DNA from: Verrucomicrobiales bacterium
Lineage (GTDB): Bacteria; Verrucomicrobiota; Verrucomicrobiia; Verrucomicrobiales; DEV007
DNA: 55,371 bases
Direction: 5' to 3'
NCBI GenBank assembly: GCA_028047635.1
Contig: JAOFXR010000015.1
Location: forward strand, 1 to 55,371
Shown: positions 8,564-17,527 of the stretch, piece by piece
Layout of the letters: every line of letters begins with the position of its first letter
How positions within the stretch are numbered: the stretch's first letter is position 1
The notes under the pieces: model-generated
What the model saw: only the letters and a program-made list of their open reading frames with translations
Told to the model about the DNA's origin: nothing
Database searches by the model: none
Position numbers and translations under genes: made by a program

Positions 8564-9349
8564 TCAGGAGTGCATGACCTGACCTCCATCGATGTTGATG
8601 GTTTGTCCGGTGATATTTCGTCCGTGATCGCTGGCTAAAAAAATCGCCATGGCTCCCAATTCTTCCGGTTCCTGCCAGCGGGCGAGGGGAGATACGTTCG
8701 CTGTTTTTTCGCTGCCCCATTCTTCGTAGCTCTGGTCGCTTGATGCAGGCATCGTTTGATAAACGGAATGATTCATCGCCGTCTTAACCATGCCGGGAGA
8801 CATCGCGTTGACCCGAATTCCGTGTGCCGCGAAATCTTTCGCGGCACATTGGGCGAAGTTGATCACAGCCGCTTTGCTGGCGCTGTAGGGAGGGTCTGTC
8901 TGTGATCCTATTTGGCCAGCGACAGAGGCGAGTAGTAGCACGCTTTTTTGCTGAGTTTCGTCGGCGTCCGCGAGTAGGGACGGTGCAAACGCGTGGACGG
9001 TGTTGACTGTGCCCATTAGAGTAATTTTAATGACCTTCCCCCAATCCCCGGGTTCCAGGTTCCAAAACGGAAAGCCGCTTTTTCCTGATCCGATTGCCGC
9101 TGCGCAGACGAGGTGATTGATTTTCTTCCCTCCCGCAATTCCTTTCAGAAGCGCATAGTTGCCCACATCGGCTGTGACGGTTTCAATCTTTTCAGGCGCT
9201 GTCTTTTGAAAATCGGACAGAGCGGCGGCATCAATGTCGATGGCAAGAATATGGGATCCGGCTTCAAGAAATGATTCGGCAATCGCCCGGCCAATGCCTT
9301 GCGCGGCTCCGGTGATGGCAGCGGTTTGTCCTTCGAGGTTAATCTTCAT
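8564..9349 (-). CDS. SDR-family oxidoreductase
   Basis: 261 residues. The cofactor motif TGAAQGIG is at residues 13-20, the catalytic residues are S142, Y155 and K159 (YSASKAA), and the protein ends with TGQTINIDGG, usual for classical short-chain dehydrogenases. It is cytoplasmic. The substrate is unknown; the neighbouring sulfatases and esterase suggest sugar or sugar-acid metabolism, but that is inference. It is convergent with the esterase gene (7 bp between stop codons) and divergent from the sulfatase starting at 9484. Confidence 0.9.
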   Translation of the reverse strand: MKINLEGQTAAITGAAQGIGRAIAESFLEAGSHILAIDIDAAALSDFQKTAPEKIETVTADVGNYALLKGIAGGKKINHLVCAAAIGSGKSGFPFWNLEPGDWGKVIKITLMGTVNTVHAFAPSLLADADETQQKSVLLLASVAGQIGSQTDPPYSASKAAVINFAQCAAKDFAAHGIRVNAMSPGMVKTAMNHSVYQTMPASSDQSYEEWGSEKTANVSPLARWQEPEELGAMAIFLASDHGRNITGQTINIDGGQVMHS

Positions 9350-9483
9350 AAATGTTGAGGGAGATACAGTAAGTGGAACATAGAGGAAAGAAGAGCTGTA
9401 TCTCTCGTTTTCATGCTGGATGGAAGCGCCTTTTTTATCCAGAATCTTGTGTGTCTTATTTTTCTGATCTTTCTAAACAAACG

Positions 9484-11037
9484 ATGAGCCCTTCATTTTT
9501 GCCCCTTAGCGTTTCGTTGCTGATGATAGCGTGTTTTGCTTCGAATGCGGAGTCGGCGGATGACTCTTCTCAAAAGCCTAACATTCTTATTATTCTAGCC
9601 GATGATATGGGCTATGGGGATGTAAGGGCAATCAACCCTAGCAGTAAAATTCCCACTCCAAATTTGGATCGGTTGGCACACGAAGGGCTGATTTTCTCCG
9701 ACGCGCATTCATCCGGCTCTTACTGTGTGCCTTCCCGGTATGGGCTGCTGACCGGTCGCTACATGTGGCGCACGCGTTTAGGTTCAGGTGGGAATCTCGC
9801 CAACCTGGCGGGGACTTTGATCGAGCCGGAGAGAAAGACGATCGCGGATGTGTTGAAGGAGGCGGGCTACTTCACGGGGTTGGTCGGAAAGTGGCACCAG
9901 GGAATGGACTGGAAATTGCATGATGAGAGCGAACGGGAGCTCATTCGGGTTGATCCAAACTACCAGAATTTTTCCAACATTGACTTCGCGTCTCCTGCTT
10001 TAAGGGGACCGAGGGATGGCGGTTTTGTTTATTCTTTCGGCACCGCTGGATCAGCAGAGATGAATCCTGCTGCTTTCATTAGAAATAATCAGACGACGGT
10101 TATTCCCTCGATTACCTCAGCCGAAGCCTTGAAGAAATACGGCGAATGGTATGGTCGAGATGACAACATCATTGCGGAAGGCTACACAATGGATCAGCTC
10201 GTTCCGACACTGTCGGACAGGGCTTGCGAGTTCGTTGAAACGGCCAACCGTTCTCGACCCGGTCAACCGTTTTTTCTCTACTACGCGATGACGAGCCCGC
10301 ACAATCCGATCGTTCCCAATGAGGCGTTCCTCGGGAAGAGTGGAGCTGGCGCCTACGGGGACTTTGTCGTCGAGACGGATCACCATGTGGGCAGAATTTT
10401 AGATAAGCTGACCGCACTCGGGATTGAAAAGAACACTCTCGTTCTTTTTACGAGCGATAACGGACCGGTTAATCGCACGAAAGGGTATTCGGCAAAATGG
10501 GTTCGGGGTGATGTGGGTATTTCCGGGCACGATAGCACCGGTCCACTGAGCGGCTGGAAATCAAACCTCGAAGAGGGCGGGCATCGCGTCCCGTTTTTCG
10601 TTCGTTGGCCGGAGTCGGTCAAGCCGGGTGAGACGTGCTCCACGACGATTGTCTTCAATGATGTGATCCCGACTTTAGCTGACATGTTAGGGCGCGAGCT
10701 GGGCAGCGATACCGCCGGGGACGGCCGAAGCTTTTATCCTGCGATGAAGGGCGTCAATCGACCTGAGTCGTTTCATGAGGCAATTGTCCACAACCAGAGC
10801 AATGGCACATTTGCGATTCGGGAAGGCAGTTGGAAGCTGACGGTCAAGGGCCCGAAAACCACGGCGGATTTGATCGATGATACTTTTCCGGTGACCGCCT
10901 TTGTTCTCTATGATCTGAGTCAAGATATCGGGGAGACCAACAACATTTTCAATGAGTATCCCGGGAAGGTTGCTTCAATGCATGCTCTGCTAAGGAGAAT
11001 CGTTAAGGAAGGGCGAAGTGACGGCAGGGATGAATAG
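9484..11037 (+). CDS. Cysteine-type sulfatase (S1 family), exported
   Basis: 517 residues from the ATG at 9484, which opens a signal peptide (LPLSVSLLMIACFASNAESA). An extension of 37 residues upstream is rejected. The signature is GSYCVPSRYGLLTG with C81 as the formylglycine precursor. The metal ligands D40-D41 lie in ILADDMGYGD, and SDNGPVN is further downstream. It is close to arylsulfatase/N-acetylgalactosamine-6-sulfatase-like proteins. It differs from the sulfatase at 5544-7055 in having the full DD pair. The gene overlaps the start of the small membrane protein at 11030 by 8 bp, suggesting coupling. Confidence 0.9.
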   Translation: MSPSFLPLSVSLLMIACFASNAESADDSSQKPNILIILADDMGYGDVRAINPSSKIPTPNLDRLAHEGLIFSDAHSSGSYCVPSRYGLLTGRYMWRTRLGSGGNLANLAGTLIEPERKTIADVLKEAGYFTGLVGKWHQGMDWKLHDESERELIRVDPNYQNFSNIDFASPALRGPRDGGFVYSFGTAGSAEMNPAAFIRNNQTTVIPSITSAEALKKYGEWYGRDDNIIAEGYTMDQLVPTLSDRACEFVETANRSRPGQPFFLYYAMTSPHNPIVPNEAFLGKSGAGAYGDFVVETDHHVGRILDKLTALGIEKNTLVLFTSDNGPVNRTKGYSAKWVRGDVGISGHDSTGPLSGWKSNLEEGGHRVPFFVRWPESVKPGETCSTTIVFNDVIPTLADMLGRELGSDTAGDGRSFYPAMKGVNRPESFHEAIVHNQSNGTFAIREGSWKLTVKGPKTTADLIDDTFPVTAFVLYDLSQDIGETNNIFNEYPGKVASMHALLRRIVKEGRSDGRDE

Positions 11038-11296
11038 GCTCTTCACACCGCTTTCGATCTTTTGGTCGATGCTCCGGAGGGCAACCGTTTTGGCGCCGCT
11101 CTTTGTCGTCTTTCAGGTGCTTGTGGCCGCGAGCTGGGCGGCGCGATTCTTTTTCCCCTTTTTTATTTGTTTGTCCGGGCTGTCAGGAGATTGGATCGCT
11201 TTCGCGGCTTATTTCTTTGCGTGGCTGCTCTCGGTCGCGTTGTGGCGATGGAATACCTTTCGGAATCTCCTGGAGACACCTTCTTCGTTGCTCTGA
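11030..11296 (+). CDS. Small hydrophobic membrane protein, hypothetical
   Basis: 88 residues from the ATG at 11030, which overlaps the sulfatase stop (ATGAATAG). A GTG at 11018 is an alternative. Two or three hydrophobic segments are visible (ATVLAPLFVVFQVLVAASWA, FFFPFFICLSGLSG and WIAFAAYFFAWLLSVALW). No family is recognised. Overlap with the preceding gene and clear membrane character support it, but competing open frames over the same bases keep confidence moderate. Confidence 0.45.
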   Translation: MNRLFTPLSIFWSMLRRATVLAPLFVVFQVLVAASWAARFFFPFFICLSGLSGDWIAFAAYFFAWLLSVALWRWNTFRNLLETPSSLL

Positions 11297-11352
11297 ATGA
11301 CAGACGACAGTGATTGCTACTTTATCGTTTAAACGGTCAGCCGTTGAACTTT

Positions 11353-12273
11353 CTACTTGGAAAAAATGATACAGATGCGAAATCCCAGTCCGTGCACCCG
11401 CGTGTTGGGGGAGGTACTTCCCCGGCGGGCGGCGCGGTGGTAATTGGGTTCGTTGTAGTAGAGTCCGCCTAGAATAATTTGGCTGGTGCCGGAGTCCGGT
11501 CCGGTGGGGTTTTGATCTCCTGCGAGTTGATCAGTCGACCAATCAAGGCACCACTCGCGCACATTCCCATGCATGTCATGTAAGCCCCAGGCGTTGGCCT
11601 TTTTCTTGCCAACTTCGTGAGTCTTGCCATCGCTGTTTTCCTGAAACCAAGTCACCTCTTGTAAATTACCTCCGGAATACGGGCCGGGCTCTCCAGCCCG
11701 GCAAGCGTATTCCCACTGCGCTTCGGTGGGGAGGCTGTAGGTCCACTCCTTTGGTAGTTTGCCGCTTTCGTGTTCGAGTGCCGTTAGTTTCTCACAAAAA
11801 GCCATCGCTTCATCCCAGTTCACCTGCTCGACGGGAGCGTCTTCTCCTGCTGCTTCAAATCTAGCGGGGTTGGTTCCAATCAGACTTTCATATTCGTCTT
11901 TTGTCACTTCGTATTTACCGAGCCAAAACCCGTCTGTCAGTTCGACCTCTACCTGTGCCTCTTTATCGGCTTCACGTTCAGGTTCGCTTTCGGGGCTGCC
12001 CATCGTGAATGATCCCGCAGGAATCCAGCACAGTTTTAAACCCTTCCCATTCCGGATTTCTTCGCCCGGGTTTCTCCCTGCAAAGTCACTTCCTTTCCGA
12101 ATAGCAGGTCCGGAAGCAAGTGTCTCGCCTGCCCGGGTGGCGAGTCCTGCATCCTTCTCCATCATCGCGAGTCGCTCAGCTTCTGCGAGTGCCCGCTTCG
12201 CCTCTTCAATTTTTCCTTGATTTGTCCACGTGGCAGCCATTTCTGAAGCATATTTCCTCGCGCTCCCAATCAA
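11353..12273 (-). CDS. SUMF1/FGE-like protein, C-terminal part of a frameshifted gene
   Basis: 306 residues with only a TTG available as start (12273); no ATG or GTG fits. Residues 1-60 are helical (WTNQGKIEEAKRALAEAERL). Residues ~75-306 are a formylglycine-generating-enzyme-like domain (IPAGSFTMGS, LPTEAQWEYACRAG, WGLHDMHGNVREW, LGFRI). In true FGE two cysteines lie in the GGSxxC...C segment; here the segment reads GGLYYNEPNYHRAARR, with no cysteine. It is therefore probably not a sulfatase maturase but a binding or structural SUMF1 relative. The reading frame is the continuation, one base shifted, of the exported coiled-coil fragment at 12270-12653. Together they encode a typical exported SUMF1-like protein of about 430 residues. 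Confidence 0.8.
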   Translation of the reverse strand: MIGSARKYASEMAATWTNQGKIEEAKRALAEAERLAMMEKDAGLATRAGETLASGPAIRKGSDFAGRNPGEEIRNGKGLKLCWIPAGSFTMGSPESEPEREADKEAQVEVELTDGFWLGKYEVTKDEYESLIGTNPARFEAAGEDAPVEQVNWDEAMAFCEKLTALEHESGKLPKEWTYSLPTEAQWEYACRAGEPGPYSGGNLQEVTWFQENSDGKTHEVGKKKANAWGLHDMHGNVREWCLDWSTDQLAGDQNPTGPDSGTSQIILGGLYYNEPNYHRAARRGSTSPNTRVHGLGFRICIIFSK

Positions 12274-12653
12274 GTCAGTCTAGGGGCGGCTATGGCTGCC
12301 TTCTGCGTTTCACGTTGCTCCCGATAGATTTGCTGAAGACGTTTCAACTCCGGGAAGGTGGACAATGAAATGGCGGCCTTTTCCGACGGAGGATCTTCAA
12401 AATGGTTCAGCTCCTCATCAACCGCGAGCATAGCTTTCAGCATTCCTTTTTGCTGATAACTGCTTTTTTGTTTTTCCAGATAGCCCTGGTATTTTTCGTC
12501 GAGGTCCTTGAGCGTCTGATTCAACTTTGCGAGTTTCGCCTGAAATTCGATTCGAAACGATTTCAGTTCTGGGGGATCGTCCTGAGCCAACGCGGAAGAA
12601 ATGGATGCCTGAGCAAGCAGCAAGGTGACTAGCAAAAACAGAACTGGTTTCAT
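12270..12653 (-). CDS. Exported helical fragment, N-terminal part of the frameshifted SUMF1-like gene
   Basis: 127 residues from the ATG at 12653, which opens a signal peptide (MKPVLFLLVTLLLAQASISS...ALA). It then carries two helical-hairpin repeats rich in charged residues (LDEKYQGYLEKQKSSYQQKG...LAVDEEL and LKRLQQIYREQ). The frame ends at TGA (12270-12272), halfway through the second hairpin. The missing half (KYASEMAATWTNQGKIEEA) is encoded at once in the next frame. One added base near 12272 would join the two parts. The intact cassette protein at 27787 has the same type of hairpin in one piece (YERAVERA...LTQKGDLAQA), supporting this reading. Confidence 0.75.
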   Translation of the reverse strand: MKPVLFLLVTLLLAQASISSALAQDDPPELKSFRIEFQAKLAKLNQTLKDLDEKYQGYLEKQKSSYQQKGMLKAMLAVDEELNHFEDPPSEKAAISLSTFPELKRLQQIYREQRETQKAAIAAPRLT

Positions 12654-12833
12654 GATGAAGCGTGGAACAAAGGAATTAATTCTTCGAAGATGTAAGGCCC
12701 TCGAGCGGCGGTCAAGTCCGCCTATGGGGACGACGAAATAATCCTGAGGCAGTATGCGGGGGAGTAACAGGCTGCTTTTTTTGATCGACGGAACGATGAA
12801 TCGGTGGTTAAGGTTTCGAGAACTCCATCGATT

Positions 12834-13025
12834 ATGAAACAACTTCAGCTTCTCTCACTTAGCCTCCTCGCCGTAGCCAGTTTTTCTCTCACGAGCTGTG
12901 TTACTAACAATCCAGAAGACGAAGGCGCGAGCCAGGGGATCTCTGGTTCCCAAACCGGTATGACTCGTGAAGATGTTTACAATTGGCAGGATAGAACTTT
13001 CCGCCAGCTTGCATACTCTCGCTAG
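12834..13025 (+). CDS. Small lipoprotein, hypothetical
   Basis: 63 residues from the ATG at 12834. The signal sequence LLSLSLLAVASFSLTSC carries a lipobox (LTSC) with the lipidated Cys at about residue 22. The mature part is short and Gly/Ser-rich, ending in TREDVYNWQDRTFRQL. It is likely an envelope lipoprotein of unknown role. A clear terminator follows at 13044-13072, so it is a single-gene transcript. Confidence 0.7.
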   Translation: MKQLQLLSLSLLAVASFSLTSCVTNNPEDEGASQGISGSQTGMTREDVYNWQDRTFRQLAYSR

Positions 13026-13043
13026 GCGATCACAGTTACCAAA

Positions 13044-13072
13044 GGCCGGGCCGTGAAGGTTCGGTCTTTTTT
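13044..13072 (+). terminator. Rho-independent terminator after the small lipoprotein gene
   Basis: GGCCGGGCC (13044-13052), loop GTGAA and GGTTCGGTC (13058-13066) form a 9-bp stem with three G-T pairs, followed directly by six T (13067-13072). Confidence 0.85.
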
Positions 13073-13144
13073 GTATTTTCGGGGTATATTATAAATACTA
13101 GACAGTTTGGATAGGTTAAGCGAATGTGATAAGCACCGCTTCTC

Positions 13145-14305
13145 ATGTCCCCTGAATTTATTTTTACCTGGTTTCTTCCTGCTATCGCCTTCGCGATCGG
13201 GGCCTGCATTGGCTCATTTCTCAATGTCGTCATTTACCGCATTCCTAACGGACTGAGCGTAAATGAGCCGAAGCGGTCTTTTTGTCCCACATGTAAGACG
13301 CAGATTCCGATGCGTCTCAACATCCCGCTCGTGACGTGGCTGATGCTTCGCGGCAAGTGTAAGTGGTGCAAGTCACCGATCGCCTTTCGCTATTTTCTGG
13401 TGGAGTTGCTCACCGCAATTTGTTTTCTCGCGATCTGGCAACACGGAATCGAGTCTGTTGGTCTTCAGGGCGTGGTCGCTTATTGGATTCTTGCGGGCCT
13501 GTTGATTTCGGCAACGTTCATTGATTTTGATCATTTCATTATTCCCGACTCCATCACGATTGGCGGTTGCGGGGTGGGCATTCTGGCGAGTTTTATCGTT
13601 CCTGCACTTCACGATGAGAAAATCTGGTGGCAGGGTGGTCTTCAGGGGATTTTCGGAGCGATCGTTGGGTTCATTGTTCTCTGGCTCGTAGTGTTGATGG
13701 GGAAGATGGCGTTCGGCAAAATCAAACACGAGTTCGACGAACCTACTGATTTTGAAATCTCTCAGCCGGGCGGTGAGGAAGCGCCTATCATTATCAAACT
13801 CGGTGATACCGAATATGAGTGGGGTGAGGTGTTTTTCCGAAAATGGGATCGGCTCATCATGGACACGAAGGAACTCTTTTTTGATGATGAGCCTCGCGAG
13901 TTTAAAGAGTCGTTTTGCGTGATCGGTGACGGATTCGAAATCGACGGCGAGCGGGTTGAACTGGATAGCGTGAAAAAGGTCTCGGGAAAAATCATGAGTG
14001 CGGTTGTTCCGAGAGAGGCGATGGGATTCGGGGATGTGAAATTCGTTGCAATGATTGGAGCCTTCCTCGGATGGCAGTCGGTCATTTTCACGCTTTTTGC
14101 AGCTTCGATAGTCGGAGCCGTCATCGGCCTGACTCAGAAATTTGTAGTCAAGGAGGAGTGGTCGCGGCCCCTGCCTTTCGGCCCTTACCTTGCCCTCGGT
14201 GCGTTTATCTGGCTGTTCATCGGCCCCGGCATCTGGATGTGGTATATCAGCGCGTTGCGATCCGGCGCGGGATTGTCGATGGCGGGATTTCTCTTTGGAG
14301 GCTAG
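13145..14305 (+). CDS. Prepilin peptidase (A24 family, PilD-type)
   Basis: 386 residues and polytopic. The N-terminal domain begins [14 protein letters not shown] and has two cysteine pairs, C47/C50 (CPTC) and C72/C75 (CKWC), as in PilD-type enzymes that also methylate. The first catalytic Asp is in [10 protein letters not shown] (~127-135) and the second in MGFGDVKF (GxGD). Between them lies an unusually long acidic insert of about 95 residues (roughly 195-290) predicted to face the cytoplasm. It would cleave and methylate type IV pilin or type II secretion pseudopilin leaders; no pilin gene is in the window. mtnA follows 8 bp after the stop. Confidence 0.9.
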   Translation: MSPEFIFTWFLPAIAFAIGACIGSFLNVVIYRIPNGLSVNEPKRSFCPTCKTQIPMRLNIPLVTWLMLRGKCKWCKSPIAFRYFLVELLTAICFLAIWQHGIESVGLQGVVAYWILAGLLISATFIDFDHFIIPDSITIGGCGVGILASFIVPALHDEKIWWQGGLQGIFGAIVGFIVLWLVVLMGKMAFGKIKHEFDEPTDFEISQPGGEEAPIIIKLGDTEYEWGEVFFRKWDRLIMDTKELFFDDEPREFKESFCVIGDGFEIDGERVELDSVKKVSGKIMSAVVPREAMGFGDVKFVAMIGAFLGWQSVIFTLFAASIVGAVIGLTQKFVVKEEWSRPLPFGPYLALGAFIWLFIGPGIWMWYISALRSGAGLSMAGFLFGG

Positions 14306-14313
14306 GCTCTCCT

Positions 14314-15456
14314 ATGCTTGTCGATGGAAAGCCTTTTCGAACCGTCTGGATGGGGGGCGATGGTGTCTCGGTTGAGATCATTGATCAACGACGGCTCCCG
14401 TTTGCCTTTGAAATAGTCACTCTTCGATCGACGGAGGACGCGGCGCGGGCAATTCTTGAAATGCTCGTTCGCGGAGCCGGTTGTATCGGCGCGGTAGCCG
14501 CTCATGGCATGTATCTTGCCGCGTTGGAATGTTCGAGCGCAGAGGATTTTACCGAGCTTTTCTCCCGTAAAGGCGATGAACTGAAAGCGACACGTCCTAC
14601 TGCGGTGAATCTTGCCTGGGCGGTTGATCGTCAGATAGTGGCGGTAGCGGGAGTGGTCGAATTGGATCACAAAATCGCTGTGGCAAAAAAGACAGCGCTC
14701 GAAGTGGCAGATGAAGACGCTTCCTGGTGTCAGTCCATTGGTGAGCACGGGGTGAAGGTAATTGAAGCGATCGCAGCGAAGAAGCCAGCAGGGGAGCCGG
14801 TGAATATTTTGACCCACTGCAATGCGGGCTGGCTCGCATTTGTGGATTATGGTTCCGCCACGGCCCCCATTTATGCGGCGCATGATGCGGGAATTCCGGT
14901 TCATGTCTGGGTCGATGAGACTCGTCCTCGCAATCAGGGCGCTCGCCTTACGGCATGGGAACTTGGGCAGCATGGGGTGCCGCACACGGTGATTCCGGAT
15001 AATGTCGGCGGACACTTGATGCAACATGGCCAAGTTGATCTGGTGATTACGGGCACCGATCGGACAACGTTTACGGGGGATGTGGCGAACAAGATTGGCA
15101 CTTACCTCAAAGCTCTGGCGGCACATGACAACGGAGTTCCTTTTTATGTGGCTCTGCCTTCTTCGACCTTCGACTGGGAAATTCGGAATGGCGTCGCTGA
15201 GATTCCGATCGAAGAGCGGTCGGGGGATGAAGTCAGCTGTATCTCAGGCCTACCGACAAGAGGCGGAACTGAGTCGGTTAGTGAAAATGACGGCGAAATT
15301 GAGGTGAATCTGGTTGCGAAAGGGTCACCGGTAGCGAACTATTCCTTCGACGTGACACCTGCCAGACTGATCACGGGTTTGATTACCGAAAGAGGCGTTT
15401 GTGAAGCTTCAGAATCTTCCGTGTTAAGTTTGTTTCCTGAGAAGCGTCCCAACTAA
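14314..15456 (+). CDS. mtnA: S-methyl-5-thioribose-1-phosphate isomerase
   Basis: 380 residues from the ATG at 14314. A longer open frame starting inside the prepilin peptidase gene is not needed. Family hallmarks are [13 protein letters not shown] (53-65), THCNAGWLA with catalytic C169, and [18 protein letters not shown] with catalytic D249. It converts methylthioribose-1-P to methylthioribulose-1-P in the methionine salvage pathway, in the cytoplasm. It is 8 bp downstream of the prepilin peptidase and probably cotranscribed. No other mtn gene is nearby. Confidence 0.93.
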   Translation: MLVDGKPFRTVWMGGDGVSVEIIDQRRLPFAFEIVTLRSTEDAARAILEMLVRGAGCIGAVAAHGMYLAALECSSAEDFTELFSRKGDELKATRPTAVNLAWAVDRQIVAVAGVVELDHKIAVAKKTALEVADEDASWCQSIGEHGVKVIEAIAAKKPAGEPVNILTHCNAGWLAFVDYGSATAPIYAAHDAGIPVHVWVDETRPRNQGARLTAWELGQHGVPHTVIPDNVGGHLMQHGQVDLVITGTDRTTFTGDVANKIGTYLKALAAHDNGVPFYVALPSSTFDWEIRNGVAEIPIEERSGDEVSCISGLPTRGGTESVSENDGEIEVNLVAKGSPVANYSFDVTPARLITGLITERGVCEASESSVLSLFPEKRPN

Positions 15457-15525
15457 TCAAATCGAAGTGTTTGATCAATCTACTTTGTGGAAAGCAACTT
15501 TTCTGCCCGAAATCTCTCCAGATCC

Positions 15526-16431
15526 ATGCCTGTAAAAATTGACCCCAAATTGCATCGTGAGAAGAAGCCACCATGGATTCGGGTGAAGCTTCCTAATAAT
15601 CCTGTCTTCTGGGATACGAAGAGCATGATTGAAGATCTTAGCCTCGTCACGGTGTGTGAGGAGGCGCAGTGCCCCAATCGCTGGGAGTGTTGGGGGCAGG
15701 GAACGGCTACTTTTATGATAGCGGGGGAGCGGTGCACGCGAGCTTGTGGTTTCTGTGCGGTGGACACCCGCCGTCCGATGCCACTTGAAGCGGACGAACC
15801 TGATCGTGTCGCGGAAGCGGTCAAGCGCATGGGCCTGAACCATGTCGTGATTACGGCAGTGGCACGGGACGATCTTGCCGATGGCGGTGCCTGTCATTTT
15901 GCGGAGACGATTTACCGCTGTCGCGAGGTCAATCCCGATACTGTCGTCGAGGTACTGGTTCCCGATTTTATCGGACGTGATGATTCGCTTTGGATCGTGA
16001 TGGAGGCAGCTCCTGAGATTTTTAACCACAACCTGGAAACGGTAGAGCGTCTCACCCCGGTGGTTCGTTCGCAGGCTGAATACTGGCGTTCGCTGAAGGT
16101 TCTGAAGACGGCACGGAAAATGGCCAAAGAGATGGGTAACCGATGTGCGACAAAGAGTGGTATCATGCTCGGTCTCGGCGAGACGGAGGAGGAAATTTTT
16201 CAGTCGATGGACGATTTGAGAGCTCACGATGTAGGTGTTCTCACGATGGGGCAGTATCTCCGTCCTTCGCCAAAGCATCTACCTGTCGTGGAATATATCG
16301 AGCCGGATACCTTTGAGCGGTATCGCGAAGTCGCTCTTGAAAAAGGTTTCAGGCATGTCGCTTCCGGCCCGCTCGTGAGAAGTTCGTATCACGCGGCAGA
16401 CTTTAAGCCTGAGCTAGATCCTGACGCGTAG
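15526..16431 (+). CDS. lipA: Lipoyl synthase
   Basis: 301 residues from the ATG at 15526; a GTG at 15487 would add 13 residues that do not match the family. The auxiliary cluster motif is C44-x4-C49-x5-C55 (CEEAQCPNRWEC). The radical-SAM motif is C70-x3-C74-x2-C77 (CTRACGFC). The C-terminal RSSYHA carries the conserved Ser ligand. It inserts two sulfur atoms at C6 and C8 of octanoyl groups on 2-oxoacid dehydrogenase E2 and GcvH. No lipB is adjacent. It is 69 bp after mtnA. Confidence 0.96.
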   Translation: MPVKIDPKLHREKKPPWIRVKLPNNPVFWDTKSMIEDLSLVTVCEEAQCPNRWECWGQGTATFMIAGERCTRACGFCAVDTRRPMPLEADEPDRVAEAVKRMGLNHVVITAVARDDLADGGACHFAETIYRCREVNPDTVVEVLVPDFIGRDDSLWIVMEAAPEIFNHNLETVERLTPVVRSQAEYWRSLKVLKTARKMAKEMGNRCATKSGIMLGLGETEEEIFQSMDDLRAHDVGVLTMGQYLRPSPKHLPVVEYIEPDTFERYREVALEKGFRHVASGPLVRSSYHAADFKPELDPDA

Positions 16432-16570
16432 GGCTCCCAAGGTGCCCGGAGCTACATAAAAACGTGATTGTTTCCGTGTTTTTTGTCGCTGAAAGCCGTG
16501 CTACTGTTGGCCTTCTTTGAAAAGAACCACGTATTTTGAGTAGTCTCAAAAAAGTGATCACTGCCAATTA

Positions 16571-17008
16571 ATGAAATCGAGCGCATTTTTGTTCCGCACA
16601 ATACTCCTGGCGATGTTCACATTGTCGTTGTTGACCGGGGCGATTGTGACTGACTACTACGTTCGACATGAGGTAACAAGGAAAGCAAAACGGAGTCTTG
16701 TTGATCAAGAGGTTGCGCTTTCAGTGGAGACTACGATTGAGGCCGCCCGCTCTGGCAAAACCTCACTGTTAGAAACCCTTGAAACCGCAGGAGTCAGCCT
16801 TGGCACGACTGATGATGTGGGAACAAGCCCATTGCTTGCGGCGGTGAGGCAGGGAAACCAGCCAGTTGTCCATTTTTTGATGCAACGGGAGTCGGTGGTG
16901 GAGTCCATCAATCAATTAACCGAACCCGGCAGAGAGACACCGCTTTCGCTCGCACTGAACGCACGGGATTTTGATCTTGCTGACCAGTTGATCGATCGGG
17001 GCGCTTAA
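16571..17008 (+). pseudogene. Ankyrin/L,D-transpeptidase gene, 5' part ending at a premature stop
   Basis: 145 residues. An N-terminal membrane anchor or signal (SAFLFRTILLAMFTLSLLTGAIV) precedes the first ankyrin repeats (DVGTSPLLAAVRQGNQPVVHFLM and ETPLSLALNARDFDLADQLIDRGA). Reading stops at TAA (17006-17008), directly after RGA, where an ankyrin repeat normally continues. The same frame then continues open to 17527 with more ankyrin repeats, so the stop is an internal nonsense codon. With the frameshift near 17500 repaired, the whole gene 16571-18888 would encode about 772 residues. Confidence 0.75.
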
Positions 17009-17527
17009 CCTACCGTTGACAAGACTCCCGGACGTCCCTTCCTCGTTGAGGCGGTTCGTGAGGATGACGAGGAAATGCTGAATTACCTGCTTCAGAAGCA
17101 GGTGGATGTTGATTATCGAGGCGCCCTCTCGACCACCGCCTTGGCCGTGTCAGCGGACTTGGATCGGATTGACCTGATGAAAAAGCTTATTGAGGCCGGG
17201 GCGGATATCAACGTTCGCGGTGTCTCGGGAAAGCCTTTGTTGATCGAGTCGGTGAAGGAAGGGAATCGTGAGAAATTTGATCTCCTTATGGCGAAGGGGG
17301 CTGATGTGAATTTGAAAACCGGAGAGACGATTGGCAGCGAAATGAATGCGCTGAGTTTTGCTATCGGGAGCGGCAACAGCAAGATGACCGATGTGCTTCT
17401 TCTAAAAGGAGCGAAGTCCGATGTCTACGGGATTTCAGGCCAGCCCCTCGTGCACGAGGTGGTGGCAGAGCAGAAGAGGGAGGTGGTTTTAAATTACTTG
17501 AGAAGGGCGCCTTGTTTGATGTGGTGA
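17009..17527 (+). pseudogene. Ankyrin/L,D-transpeptidase gene, middle part
   Basis: This stretch is in the same frame as 16571-17008 and begins right after the TAA. It carries at least three ankyrin repeats (ALSTTALAVSADLDRIDLMKKL, VSGKPLLIESVKEGNREKFD, MNALSFAIGSGNSKMTDVLLL). The first internal ATG is at 17075. The repeat register breaks at about 17500: the frame reads YLRRAPCLMW and stops at 17527. One base further the other frame gives EKGALFDVVTEEGETPIGAAV, the expected repeat. A single missing G (TTG GAG read as TTGAG) would explain it. Confidence 0.75.
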
